Assembly: GCF_001761485.1 (NCBI RefSeq)
Contig: NC_090772.1
Coordinates: forward strand, 3,036,501 to 3,100,500
Source of the DNA: Yarrowia lipolytica
Taxonomy: Eukaryota; Ascomycota; Dipodascomycetes; Dipodascales
DNA: 64,000 nt
Direction of reading: 5' to 3'
Part shown: piece after piece, positions 43,867 through 54,458 of the stretch
How positions within the stretch are numbered: position 1 is the stretch's first letter
Layout of the letters: every line of letters begins with the position of its first letter
Position numbers and translations under genes: made by a program
The notes under the pieces: generated by a model
Database searches by the model: none
What the model was told of the DNA's origin: nothing
What the model saw: the letters and a program-made list of their open reading frames with translations, nothing else

Positions 43867-44049
43867 TTAGCACTTGCAAGCTCCCTCGCACTTGCAGGTC
43901 TCACACTTGCAATCGGGGTTCTTCTCGCACTCGCAAGCCTTGGTGCACTGGCAAGACTCGCACTTGCAAGGTCCGCAGGAGCACGACTTGGTGTCGCAGG
44001 CACAGTTGGTGCAGGGCTTGGTGCAGTGGCAGTTGGTAGAGCAGGCCAT
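43867..44049 (-). CDS. MTP: Metallothionein, 60 residues with 20 cysteines
   Basis: A 60-residue protein with 20 Cys, almost all in C-x-C or C-x2-C pairs (Cys 3, 7, 9, 13, 16, 18, 23, 25, 28, 30, 33, 35, 39, 41, 47, 49, 52, 54, 58, 60), many Lys and no aromatic residues except one His. This composition is diagnostic for a metallothionein, which binds copper or other soft metals in thiolate clusters in the cytosol. Yarrowia lipolytica is known to have such MTP genes. The repeated C-x-C-E-x-C-x-C pattern suggests internal duplication. The start ATGGCCTGC is at 44049, with a TATATATA sequence about 163 bp upstream. The exact paralogue number cannot be told here. Confidence 0.9.
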   Translation of the reverse strand: MACSTNCHCTKPCTNCACDTKSCSCGPCKCESCQCTKACECEKNPDCKCETCKCEGACKC

Positions 44050-44211
44050 TTTGGTAGTTGGTGAGATTGTTCGGGTGGATTAAAAAAAAACGTCCGGCGG
44101 AGTTTTTCTTGAGCGACTGGTTAGATGGGTCTGGTGGTGATTGAGTCTCGGGTAATTGAGTCTCTGTCGATGATTGTCTGTGAAGATGTCAAAAGGACCA
44201 TACCACCGCCC

Positions 44212-44219
44212 TATATATA
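44212..44219 (-). promoter_or_regulatory. TATA box of the metallothionein gene
   Basis: TATATATA lies about 163 bp upstream of the metallothionein start in a region otherwise without TATA-like sequence. No metal-response element was identified with confidence. Confidence 0.4.
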
Positions 44220-44860
44220 CTTGTAGGGATTATCGCTGCTCGGGTTGCCGTCATATGATTTCTTGTATTGCACTTTTGCATTCTGTCATTTTGGGTTTCT
44301 TTATCGTTTTCTTGATTGAATTAAACTTTTCAGACCAATGGCAAAATAGTCTCAAAAATAATAAAAAAATCGCCCAAAAAGAACCGACCCCAAAATGTCC
44401 GGATTCCGCCCAAAAAAAACCATTCGAACGCCCAGCAAAGAGGCAAAAATCACGTGACTCCAACGGTACCGCGAACGCCCTGTTTCCCTTCGGTTTCGCA
44501 GCCTAAAAACCGACAAAACCGCTTTCCCCTTTGCGCGCCGCCGCCCCACAATCAGAGTTCAGCAACAAAATCAAACGTGGCTAATACGACGATACAAAAA
44601 GATGATAAAATCTAATCGAAATCTCGAATCGGCCACAAAAACACAGCCAGAAATCAGATTAAGACCAAACAAACACCAAAAAATACTGCCGATTTTTGCC
44701 TCCAAAATGACCCCAAAAACAAGACAATTCAAACAACCACAAACACATCATAATCCCACTTCCTTCAACTTTGCCAGCAAACAAAACCTACTCCATTCTC
44801 CACATTCCTAGTCAAAAAAAGGACACCCAAAAGTTTGGTGGCAACGCCAAGAATTCTGGG

Positions 44861-44912
44861 CAGAGTCCTTTTCGCCATTGGATCACTCCAACCAATGGCG
44901 AAAAGGGCTCTG
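44861..44912. repeat. Long perfect-class hairpin, 21-bp arms, 10-nt loop
   Basis: CAGAGTCCTTTTCGCCATTGG pairs with CCAATGGCGAAAAGGGCTCTG with one mismatch (G-T in RNA). It is not followed by a T run. Confidence 0.85.
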
Positions 44913-44933
44913 AGTTAGTCAACCGTAGATGAG

Positions 44934-45021
44934 TAAGCCGTGGAGTAGTAAGCCATACATTACTAAACCATACTTTACTAAGCCATAACCCATACTTTAC
45001 AAGCCATAAATCAATAAGCCC
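44934..45021. repeat. TAAGCCATA tandem units
   Basis: About seven imperfect copies of a TA-AGCCATA/ACTTTAC unit lie between the hairpin and the right inverted repeat. Confidence 0.6.
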
Positions 45022-45287
45022 TGGTGTTGCCACCGCAATTCCCGAACCACGATAACGCTTTCACATGCACCGCCTCCTGCAGTTGCCTCTAAACAGCACA
45101 ATTCAGCTCTTGCCTGATATCAACAGGTTAGGGTATAGGGTAAGGGTATCGCAATCAACGTATCGCATTCTGGAATCCGAATCGACAGCAGGTATCGCAT
45201 CTGCATCTGGGATATCAAAGAAATCACTGCGAAGGTCAGGTGGATGGGGCATGAGCGGTAACGGGCAAATGAAGTTTCCTTTTTTTA

Positions 45288-45600
45288 CGCCACAGGTTAT
45301 GACCAACAAAGGTTATGACCAAGGAAAACGCCTCCTGTATGCACGTTGATGCATGGGCGGCTGTCAGGTTATGAGTTGGGCAGTCGACAGGTTATGACCA
45401 ACTTCCAAAGGTAGACAGGTTATGACCGACAGCCCTGCCCTGGCGGGCCACAGGTTATGACCAACTTCCAAAGGTAGACAGGTTATGACCGACACAGCCC
45501 TGCCCTGGCGGGCCAACAGGTTATGACCCAAACTCCCAAAGGTAGGACAGGTTATTGACCGACAGCCCTGCCCTGGCGGGCCCACAGGGTTATGACTTTG
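45288..45600. repeat. Minisatellite built on ACAGGTTATGACC, three full copies of about 63-70 bp
   Basis: Full units begin at about 45388, 45450 and 45516. Each holds two ACAGGTTATGACC boxes, an AACTTCCAAAGGTAG spacer and a GACAGCCCTGCCCTGGCGGGCC spacer that is itself partly palindromic. Partial boxes flank the array. Confidence 0.85.
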
Positions 45601-45636
45601 CAACCCCTTCAGGCCCACACAGTTTATGAACTTCCG

Positions 45637-45652
45637 CCCCCCCCCCCCCCCC
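45637..45652. repeat. C16 homopolymer
   Basis: Sixteen C in a row, immediately after the minisatellite; its length is uncertain in any assembly. Confidence 0.9.
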
Positions 45653-48189
45653 AATCGACATTGGGAAAATGGCGAACGGCGAACGGCGAATATGTTGCAA
45701 GCATAACGGTGTATCAAAAGAATCGAGCGAATGGTACCAAATTGCTGAATAATGAGTATTTCCAATAATCAGTACAAGGAACCAACCTCTTATATGGCAT
45801 AAGTGGTTCATTAAGAGTGGTTGGTTTAAGGTTTCGAATTGGGGACCTTGGAGGTTGCTGCACCTTTGATAGGGAGCAAGTTGAGGATATTCGTGGAGGC
45901 TTGGGGGTCACGTGCAGTCACGTGACCACATGAGATATGTTAGTTAAATGGTAATGGGTGCTCATTTTTGTGGTGTAATTTGTCTGTTTGATTTTGCGCT
46001 CTTTTTGATTTATTTATTTATTTTGATTTATTTTAGTTGTTAAAAGAAAATTAGGTTGTTTTTGTGGCTTGGATTTGAGGTTTTTACGAGATTTTGGGTT
46101 TGGAGATGAAAAAAGTGGAAGGTGAGATAAATCCAGATTATTTATTACGGGGATGTGGTTGGGGCAGGTTATGACCAGACTTTAGTGCGTTGAATTGAGT
46201 CTATCAAGGGATGAAAATTGAACAATACTAATACTACAATTGTGTGCCTCTGCGAATACACTGATATTTTAATTTTGCAATATAGAGAAAATTAACAGAA
46301 ATATGTCTTTAGGTGTAATATGGGTTTGACGATACACTCCATTTGCTGTCGTGGTAAATTATGTTACCGAATACAACTTAGTCTGAAACTGTCCGGCAAT
46401 GAAGAGGTTTAGTAAGACCAAACTTGATGGAGTTTATTAAGCAGTCCATGCATTGATTTGTAAACATTGGGGAACGTTCATTCACTTTTTGGAAACAGAT
46501 GATTGTTCATAAGTCATAAGCAGCATATGAAGGGTAGATTGAGAGATTCAATAAAAAAGCTTTGGAAAAGTCCGATAGGAGCTCAAATTGTACATGTTAC
46601 AGCTGTGGAGCATTCTCCTCGAGTCCCAAAAAGATTTTGGAAATTTTTCTGTCATTTGTTTATTTTTATTCATATTTTCGGTCAATAAAATCGTGTTGTA
46701 AGCATTTACAGTATTTAGTTGAGATGTCAAGTATGTAGTACTCAGAGCAAGTATCTCCAAAAACAAAACTCGAAATTCCTGTTCAAATTGGCTTACTAAT
46801 GAACTGGTAAAAATGGAGACGAAAATTCATCAAAAAACCCCGTCTTAAGACCCCCCAAAACTGCACCCCCAGCGATGCGGCCTGGAAATGAATTAGAGTT
46901 GGTCACGTGAAGAAGTTTCCAATCCAGGCGCGGACCATGGAGGCCTGGTCAATTCGATGAGGAGTGGAGATATAGAGGAATTGATATTATCATTAGATTC
47001 TGGACGTCGGTTTATTTATTTCGGGATGTTTTTTCGATTGTTTTTGGTGTTTCTAAAAGGCAGATAGACTGGCTCTATCAAGTGTGTTTTATGATGACAG
47101 TGTGACTATTTTGCTGCTTTAGTCACTACAAGTTTCCGCAGTTTGGAGCAGATAGGCGGTATCTCTAGTATCTCCAGTGCATGATCCATACTATTCAGTT
47201 TATTACTATCGTGCTATAGCCATATGTTGTATTTTAATAGCTCTGGGGACTGGGTAGGGCTGTCAATTCACTGTTTAATAGTTACTCGCAATTATTCTTT
47301 CGATTTTCATTTTTTTCTATTTATTCTACGCAATTGAAGTCTTTGTTTGATTTAATCTGAAGTGTTTGAACTAATTAATCTGTAATAATCTAAATTCAAC
47401 AGTTAATTCGTCTAAATATCAAAAATAATCTAAATAACAAAATAAACAAGTCAGTGTGGTCGAAAGGCGGTATATTCCGACATTTCTGTCGACTCCAAAT
47501 CCTTGTCAACTTCACCATCTCACTAACTAGTTTCCAGTGGTCACCGTTAACTATTACCTCAATTCATTCACTAACTAAAGCCAACTAATCATTCACCCTT
47601 GAACTAAAGTCAACTAAAGAGATATAAAGCACTCTACAAAAGACCCCAAATGAAGAGACGAGAAAGAAAAAAAGAAAATCCTGTAGATTTCAACGTAGTT
47701 AATACGACTGAACAACTATTCAACCATTATTCGAACCCAAATGTTCATATTCAGTTCTATATATACCGTCTTATACCCTCACTTTATCCTGACTCAACCT
47801 CTTCCTCTCACTCAACCTCTCATTCTCACTCTCACTCAACCATCCCTAACCTCTCACTCTTCCTCTCACTCTTCCTCTCACTCTTCCTCGACCAACACCC
47901 GCAGCCCCCTGAGAAGGTCCCATCTGCCCGCGCTCAAGCTCAAAATCGCCTTCAACCGCCAGTATACTACGCCTTCATCTTGAAACAGATCTCGTACTGG
48001 AGAAGATGGCTGTCAGGTATTGAGGTCGAAACGACCGAGCTGGCCACTCGACAGCCACCCGACAGCCGACCGACTGCCACTCTCTGGTCAGTGCGATAGC
48101 TATCCCACTGCTCCTCAAGACTAACAACACCAGATGACGTCTCTGCTCTTGAGTCACTCGTCTGGTCAGAAACCCTGAGACAGCTATTC

Positions 48190-49290
48190 GCTTGAAGTGG
48201 CCATCGATAAGGTAGTCAAAAACAATGTGCAGTTGAAGCAGCGCCATCCAAGCTGATTTGGACTCCGATGCCGGAAAGGCTGCTCACAAAAGTTCCTACT
48301 AAAGAGGATTTGGAGCCTGGATGGAGGATCGTCGTAGTGGACGACAAGGACGGTTATGGGATCGAAGAAGAGCAGAAACTCGAAGGGGAGAAGGATGGTG
48401 ACAGCAAGAGTGATGCCGAGGTTGAGTCCACGATAGACTACCGTACTCCAAGTTTGAGGCAGACTACCCCATTCCTCGAATGACCAACACGGTGGGGAAA
48501 GCAGCACCAAGAACCACGAAATCAAGATCCACACGTCGAGACCGGCGATACCAGGGCGCCGTTAGACGTCCTCAAGATCGGCCTAGAAAGTACCCTCTGG
48601 CTACAAAGGCCTAATTCATGTATTCATAGCATTTTCTTGGAGTTAAAGAGAGGAAGAACTCCATGACCAATTCGGCCACCCCAATGGTACCAATTCGATA
48701 ATCCTAACGGTACCAAGGACCTTGCACTTCTCTCTCGTATGGCAACGTCTCCGTCTCCAGCCATCAGCTCCTCGTACTACAGGAATCAGGGGATCAGGGT
48801 AGTAGTGTGCCACAGCGAGTGGGCGTCGATGAGAAACTTCCATGGTGGGACATCACACAGCTGCAGGCCCATAGTGACCCAGAAGGTGACACGAGGTCAA
48901 ATTGCACCGACCACTACGTTAACCCTCATGTTGTGTCCTGGGTCGAATTCGATGAAGGAAAGACACGAAACGCGAGCCAGGAAGAGCTTGACACAGACTG
49001 AGGCAAGAATGAGACGGGGGATTCTCTGAGGCAAGAATGAAGCCGGTATTTTCTCTGAAGTCTCGTCTGTCGGCCGAGAAGTAGTCAAGTTTCCCGGTCA
49101 CGGGCCGCGGGCATGGAACATGGCGCTCCCGATCCATGAGTTCATTCCATCAGCGCAAAGCCGTTGTAGTGGGGGATGAGTGGGTCGGGTTTTCTCTGAT
49201 TGAGGTACCGGAGGATCAGCCAGCGCCGGTAATGAGACATCAAGTCGTCCGAACCAAAGACTACCGACACTGATTCCTGGGAGGCTGGAG
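48190..49290 (+). pseudogene. Possible decayed coding region, family unknown
   Basis: Rightward segments in several frames look like true protein, for example LEPGWRIVVVDDKDGYGIEE near 48310-48370, DEKLPWWDITQLQAH near 48825 and VVVGDEWVGFSLIEVPEDQP near 49160. They do not form one open frame, and I recognise no family. A relic of a gene or of a mobile element is possible; a multi-exon gene is also not excluded. Confidence 0.3.
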
Positions 49291-50306
49291 AGATAGACCG
49301 GAAATCACAGCCAACGGTGTCGGCAAGTCTGTCACTGTCAGTTATATACTGCCTACATAATGTGACTGCTACGATGACTTAAACCCTGGTCGACTAGTCC
49401 CTACTAACGGCAAGATGTTATCTTCAATCTCAGCTTTGGCGAACCCAACAGTGTTTCAACCTCTCCCGAGAGCCATTGACAGAACCAGAATGGTTAATAC
49501 CACTTGGCGTTGGCGTCGGTACATTGAAGATCTCCATGTGTCGGGGCCGCCCTCGATGAGAGCGCACTCCACATGCCAGCCACCTCCTCGGTGGTGGTCA
49601 ATGTCTCGGACCTTGGTATTGCGGCACTCAAACTGGGGCCATAATCGACATGAAAACAATACCGCCTTTGTTCCCGCTCTACAGCGTTTCTTCAGGGCTC
49701 CAGTAAGCAGAGACCTTTCACCAATCAGTTCTGAAGCAAATGATGTATTCGTTTTGAACTCGCAGAGGGCTATCGATCGGTGTGTTTCTCATGTCTCTTC
49801 AACCACTTTAGGGCTCAGAAATGTGACACTACCTAGCCCTCCATTTGCGACACCAGATCGAAGTCAGACCAGAGACTGGCCGCCGCTACTCGTAGATACT
49901 ACAGTACTTGTAGTACATACTCTGATTGATCTAACAGAAACCTTCCTGGCGACGGTTCTACAGCTACTCACTCCTCTAATATTGTTGGATTGTGTTTTGA
50001 ACTATATACAGTATTGTGGTAGTATAAATAGATGCTGATTTGGACTCTGTTATGTCCTCCTGGTCCATTTCCTTTTACTTGCCTCACATAGACCCTCTTG
50101 TCAGTGTTGTGTACTCTTGCCATTGTCAAGACTCTTACCAAATGAACGGTGACAAGACTCTGAGATGATTCAATGGTATGCGAGCCCTGACTCCATGGAA
50201 CCATGGAACTAGAGTATCACAAGACCAGCCTCTATCTCTACCTATGACCGTCCCTCAAGGATGATTGCCTGGTCATACTCATGCTCTGACCCAATAACTC
50301 CATCTC

Positions 50307-51953
50307 CTACTCCCGCTCGGCAACACTTAAATCTCCCACGCTGGTATTTCTGATACTCATGTCGAGCAGTTTCTTTCTGCTGGGAGGCAGCCGCGGCTTC
50401 TCCTTCTTGTCCTTCTTGTCACGAGACTCCTTCACGTCCTTCTTCGGCGCAGGAGAATTCCTGCTCGGCGGCGGAGGAGGAGCTGGACTCTTGACCCGTG
50501 ATATTTGCGGCATCGGAGACTTGCCTCTAGACGGAGGAGGAACGGGAGGCCCCTTGGACGACGCACGTGACGGTGGAGGCGGTGGCGCAAGCTTGAGTGA
50601 GGAAATGAGCGATGTGGTGGATGACATGGCCGAATTGGTGCCCAGAGAACTCTGACTAAGTCGCCGAGTACCACTGAAATCGGTCATACCAATGCTGGGC
50701 ACTCGGATCTTTGAGGGGCTCTCCTCCTCGTTGAACGAGCCGATAGAAGAACTGGGAGAGGGGGGAACGGTGCTCATGGGAGACGGGAACGTGTACTCCA
50801 GCCACGGGACTCCGAGACATCTCACAGCCAGTCGTAATGTCGTCTCTGATACTGGAAGGAAAGTACTACTTCCCTTGTGACCTGAAAGCATCTCCAACAC
50901 ATCAGTCAGACCCTCAATCTTGTACGGCTCGTGTCTGATTTGGGAGTTGACCATAAGTGGGTGGAGAACTCGCAAATACGTGTTAATGAGCTGCTCTTCG
51001 TCATTGGGCAAGTCGTGGAGCTCTCGAATGAACACGTCGATGAGCACCAACAGATCGTTTGTGTAGAAATACTCATAAGTGGGTTCATTCGTGAACAACA
51101 AATACAACAGCTTCAGACCCATGATCTGAAGACATGTATCTATCGCTCGATTCAGTAACAGCACCAACTTTGCGCCAAACTCCACGTATCCGTCGATATC
51201 TAGGGAAATCAGATCCAGCACTTTACTCGAATAAATCCCCGACTCTTCGTCTTCATCGTAAGCTGCAATCATATACTGCTCATTGAGACAGAGCAAGACT
51301 TTCATGACGGAAGCGTCGTACAGCGAGGTATCGTCTCTGTCTGCGTTGACAACGGTCCTCAAGAGCGAGTCGATAAACTTGTCGGAAATGTTTTCCAAGT
51401 CTGACGTGGAAATTCGCTGGATTTTGCACATTTCAAACGTGAGCTCGAGCAACACTCTTCTGAGCCGTAAAGCCGACGTCTTCTGAAACGTCAGCAAGAG
51501 CCGAGTCAGCGCATGGCATGCGTTTTCCTCTTGCATCATTTCCAGAGTGGCGGGATGCGAATCAGAGTCTATGAGCAGAATCAAAGACACCACCGCCGCC
51601 AGGTCTGTGTATTCCTCTGCCAACGTCAACATGGCGATCAATTTGCGACGGGTGAAGGCTTTGTGGAGCGTGAAAATCGGAGAAGTGGTCAGCTTGTATC
51701 CTGCTCGAAAGAGATCGTTGTCGGAGACGAGAAAATCAGATAAATGTTTAGTTGCAAATAGGAGGTAGTCCTTCAGTGCCGACTCGACCACGGGATATGA
51801 GTGGGTCTTCACAGAGACTATATCCAGCAGTTTGGTCCAGAAGTCCGAGTCCGACATGTCGCCATCTTCTTCTGGAGGAATGGAAATGTCCGGTGCAAGA
51901 AGAGGCTCGTCTGAGACGGAGCTCATGAGACTTTCCAGTAGTGTTTCCATCAT
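50307..51953 (-). CDS. LDB17: Ldb17/SPIN90-Dip1 family actin regulator
   Basis: Encodes 548 residues (Saccharomyces Ldb17 has 491). The N-terminal two thirds are the SPIN90/Ldb17 leucine-rich helical domain: ALKDYLLFATKHLSDFL, ALTRLLLTFQKTSALRLRRV, LLELTFEMCKIQ, LVLLLNRAIDTCLQIMGLKL, YTNDLLVLIDVFIRELHDLP and INTYLRVLHPLM are its usual blocks. The C-terminal third is disordered with several polyproline runs (APPPPPSR, GPPVPPPSR, APPPPPSR) for SH3 binding, ending in a basic Lys-rich stretch. The family activates Arp2/3 to seed linear filaments and times coat release in endocytosis. The start could be either of two adjacent ATG codons at 51953 and 51950. No intron. Confidence 0.9.
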   Translation of the reverse strand: MMETLLESLMSSVSDEPLLAPDISIPPEEDGDMSDSDFWTKLLDIVSVKTHSYPVVESALKDYLLFATKHLSDFLVSDNDLFRAGYKLTTSPIFTLHKAFTRRKLIAMLTLAEEYTDLAAVVSLILLIDSDSHPATLEMMQEENACHALTRLLLTFQKTSALRLRRVLLELTFEMCKIQRISTSDLENISDKFIDSLLRTVVNADRDDTSLYDASVMKVLLCLNEQYMIAAYDEDEESGIYSSKVLDLISLDIDGYVEFGAKLVLLLNRAIDTCLQIMGLKLLYLLFTNEPTYEYFYTNDLLVLIDVFIRELHDLPNDEEQLINTYLRVLHPLMVNSQIRHEPYKIEGLTDVLEMLSGHKGSSTFLPVSETTLRLAVRCLGVPWLEYTFPSPMSTVPPSPSSSIGSFNEEESPSKIRVPSIGMTDFSGTRRLSQSSLGTNSAMSSTTSLISSLKLAPPPPPSRASSKGPPVPPPSRGKSPMPQISRVKSPAPPPPPSRNSPAPKKDVKESRDKKDKKEKPRLPPSRKKLLDMSIRNTSVGDLSVAERE

Positions 51954-52172
51954 TGGATTGATAGAGTGAACCGGTTAGCGATGATGGGCTGTCTGTGAGC
52001 TGAGTTAGTATGGCGGTCTTAGCTGAGTTTGACCTTTCCCCTTGAGATAGGGCATATTTACTCACCAATGATGGACCGAAACGAATGTGGTCAATGTTGT
52101 AGTTTAGTGGTCAGTGTGGTCAGTGTTGTAGTTTAGCAGTCCGTGCTCGACGTGCAAGTCACAAATGGCTTC

Positions 52173-52214
<42 letters not shown>
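52173..52214. repeat. (TC)n dinucleotide repeat
   Basis: About 20 uninterrupted TC units. A second, interrupted tract lies at about 52489-52541. Confidence 0.9.
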
Positions 52215-52217
<3 letters not shown>

Positions 52218-52718
52218 GGGAGTCGATCACCTCGGTCTTGCTCAAGTCTCGACGTGATCCAAGACGGGATATCACGTGATTTCCAATCAATTCAAACCAA
52301 TGGTCAAATCACGTGCAACGCGCCTGTTGATCTGGTCGTCGTTGCTGTTCCTAAATGCTCAAATGTCGCCGCGGCAGTATCACGTGGATGTAAATAAACA
52401 GTCCCCAGAATTCCACGGCTGTTCTCGTCGGTTGCTGGTCGGAATTGGCGCTCTTGAATGGTTTCTCCCCGTATATCACTTGAATGGGTCTCTCTGTCTC
52501 TCTCTCTCTGTCTCTCTCTGTCTCTCTCTCTCTCTCTCTCTGGAGCCCCTGGTCTTTTTGTGCCGGTTTTTGATCCCCCGCGCCGTGTGTGTAAGTGGTT
52601 ACTGGTATCTGAATCTGGGAAGGGCTGTATCTTTTAGGACCCAATGCCCCCACCTCCCAAATGCACGCTCTTTCTAATCTGGGGTGATGGCAAAGTTTAT
52701 TGGGGAGCGAATGGAGCA

Positions 52719-52805
52719 GTAAGGGTGGTGGTAAGGGTGGTGGTAAGGGTGGCGGTAAGGGTGGCGGTAAGGGTAGTATTCCGGTAAGGGTAAGGGTAAG
52801 GGTAG
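52719..52805. repeat. GTAAGGGTGGTG minisatellite
   Basis: GGTAAGGGTGGT/GGC units of 12 bp, then short GTAAGG units, follow each other. G-rich on the plus strand, but not the Yarrowia telomere repeat (GGGTTAGTCA). Confidence 0.8.
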
Positions 52806-53467
52806 TGATCCGGATCGGGTAGTATCCCGACCCTGATACTGCCAATAATACCTAACCCATGTTCTTTTCTCTCATGGCTTCACTTGCTCCGAACTCCCGC
52901 TACTTGTACATATCCCAATATGGTTGCCCTTGCAGAAAAAGTTTCAGCGAAAATTGGCGTGAGGTATTAACATGGTTCGGGGAATTTAAAAATAGACCGT
53001 GGGAGCTGGCCCGGCCGAGAACGGGACGTTTGGACGCCTCAAAATGGAGCTGTCGACGAGGCGAATCTCGTGATATGCTTGGTTTTTCTCTGGCTTCGAT
53101 TTTGGTCGATTCGACACCCTTGTCGGACAAGTTTTCAGGTCCGATGCGGATCAGGCGGAGTTCTCGAGCAGTTTGAAGGGTCACGTGATGTAGAGGCAGA
53201 GTTTAGTAAGGGGGAGTTAAGGGGTGGTTTAGAAAGGCCATTAGTGTTGTATTTTTTGTTTCTGTCAGTTCTTGTCCCTGGCTAATGAGTTGGGCGGTGG
53301 TGGAGTACAGTACATTGTCAGAAGCACAGGTTGTGGCTTGTTGTCTGGGGGGTGAGAGTTGGTGAATGATTTTGGGATTATTGCTTGTTCTTTTGTGACT
53401 TGAATCTTTTCTTTTGCAATCAAAATCTTCGTTCTTGATGGAGTTATATCGTTCCGTTCCACTCAAC

Positions 53468-53625
53468 TACCCCAACTACATTCCTCCATTTTGTTAACTA
53501 AATTCATCAAATCCCCAACTACGTTCTTTCAATTTCCAACTAATGTTCTCCTTTATTCCAACTAGATTTCTTCATTTTGTCACCATCCTCCGAATTTCCA
53601 ACTAATTCCTCCAATTCCCAACTAC
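53468..53625 (+). promoter_or_regulatory. CCAACTA cluster upstream of CWC24
   Basis: Six CCAACTA boxes, most within a pyrimidine-rich context, lie 60-220 bp before the CWC24 start. The same core (reverse TAGTTGG) is part of the dispersed TTTAGTTGGGA motif. Confidence 0.4.
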
Positions 53626-53687
53626 ATCATCCATCATCCAAACGTTAATCGCCAACCTGATGCACACCACTTCAACTCTCCAGCAAC

Positions 53688-54458
53688 ATGTTCAAACGAA
53701 AGAAAAACGCGGGACAGAAACGAACCACCATAATCGACTCGGATTCGTCGTCCGAAGGCTCTGGAGATGAATCCGCGCTTTCCAGCGCCTTCAAACGCAG
53801 AAAAAACGATACCCAGAAACGCACCACTCCAACAAGTGTTGCCACCTCCACCAAAGTGAGAGCTCCGTCTTTCTCTTCCACCATTGACCATTCCCATTCC
53901 CGCAACCTATCTAAAACTGACGAAGCAACCAAGGAGACAATCCTGTACGCCAAAGACGACTCGGATGACTCGCAAAAGTTGTCAAAGGGCCCATACAAAG
54001 TCCCCTTCTCAAAACCCACTACCACTACCACAGTAGGACTAAAGGCTTCGTCCAATATCAAGAGCACCACAAGCCAAGATTACCAACCGGACGTGTGTAA
54101 AGACTACAAACTGACGGGATTCTGTGGATACGGCGACTCGTGCAAGTTTCTGCACATGAGAGAAGATTACAAGGCAGGATGGCAGATTGAAAGAGAATGG
54201 GAGATCAAAAACAGAGAGGATGACCCACCACGTGATGCCGGAGGAGTGTCACGTGACGCAGACACCGCTACCTCGCGCGCCGACTCGGGTATACCGGATA
54301 CATGTCCCATCTGTCAGGGGGAATTCAAGAGTCCGGTTGTGACTCAGTGTTGTCACTACTTTTGCGAAAAGTGTTTTCTGGCCAAGCATAAGAAGAAGCA
54401 AAACTGTTTTGTGTGTGGCAAGAACACCAATGGTGTTTGTAAGCCCTTCAAGCGGTAG
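53688..54458 (+). CDS. CWC24: Cwc24 splicing factor (CCCH zinc finger plus RING)
   Basis: Encodes 256 residues; Saccharomyces Cwc24 has 259. This protein joins the activated spliceosome around the first catalytic step. Layout: a basic/serine-rich disordered N-terminus (MFKRKK, then acidic Ser run), a CCCH zinc finger with C137, C146, C152 and H156 (VCKDYKLTGFCGYGDSCKFLH), the linker DYKAGWQIEREWE, and a RING finger with C206, C209, C221, H223, C226, C229, C240 and C243 (TCPICQGEFKSPVVTQC, CFVCG). This combination and spacing is that of Cwc24/RNF113A. The start ATG (AACATGTTC) is the first in frame. No intron. Confidence 0.95.
   Translation: MFKRKKNAGQKRTTIIDSDSSSEGSGDESALSSAFKRRKNDTQKRTTPTSVATSTKVRAPSFSSTIDHSHSRNLSKTDEATKETILYAKDDSDDSQKLSKGPYKVPFSKPTTTTTVGLKASSNIKSTTSQDYQPDVCKDYKLTGFCGYGDSCKFLHMREDYKAGWQIEREWEIKNREDDPPRDAGGVSRDADTATSRADSGIPDTCPICQGEFKSPVVTQCCHYFCEKCFLAKHKKKQNCFVCGKNTNGVCKPFKR

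Larger units (their letters stand above)
44837..45034. mobile_element. Candidate MITE-like element, 198 bp, with 15-bp terminal inverted repeats
   Basis: GGTGGCAACGCCAAG at the left and the reverse complement of GGTGGCAACACCAGG at the right match at 13 of 15 positions. Inside are a 21-bp hairpin (44861-44881 with 44892-44912, one mismatch) and a run of TAAGCCATA-like units. No open frame and no clear target-site duplication, so this could also be a plain secondary-structure element. Confidence 0.35.
44220..50306. other. Gene-poor region, 6.1 kb
   Basis: No intact gene is recognised. It contains a small inverted-repeat element (44837-45034), a minisatellite (45288-45600), a C16 tract, AT-rich non-coding DNA from 45950 to 47650, a pyrimidine-rich repeat at about 47790-47895 (CTCACTCTTCCT units) and protein-like fragments between about 48190 and 49290. 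Confidence 0.5.
51954..53687. promoter_or_regulatory. Divergent LDB17/CWC24 region with microsatellites
   Basis: Holds (TC)n at about 52173-52214 and 52489-52541, a GGTGGTAAG-type repeat at about 52719-52805, four to five E-box-like CACGTG sites at about 52273-52383 and 53182, and a cluster of CCAACTA boxes at 53468-53625 just before CWC24. No gene is supported. Confidence 0.5.

Noticed and set aside
45388-45600. CRISPR array
   Set aside because: Units are contiguous minisatellite copies with repeated spacers in a eukaryotic genome, not unique spacers.
47650-48099. 149-codon rightward open frame
   Set aside because: Runs through a pyrimidine repeat (Ser/His/Leu runs); likely chance.
49415-50038. 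207-codon rightward open frame before LDB17
   Set aside because: No domain, start context or similarity that I recognise; could be real, but the evidence is too weak to list as a gene.
52719-52805. Internal telomere repeat
   Set aside because: The unit is GGTAAGGGTGGT, not the Yarrowia telomere unit GGGTTAGTCA.
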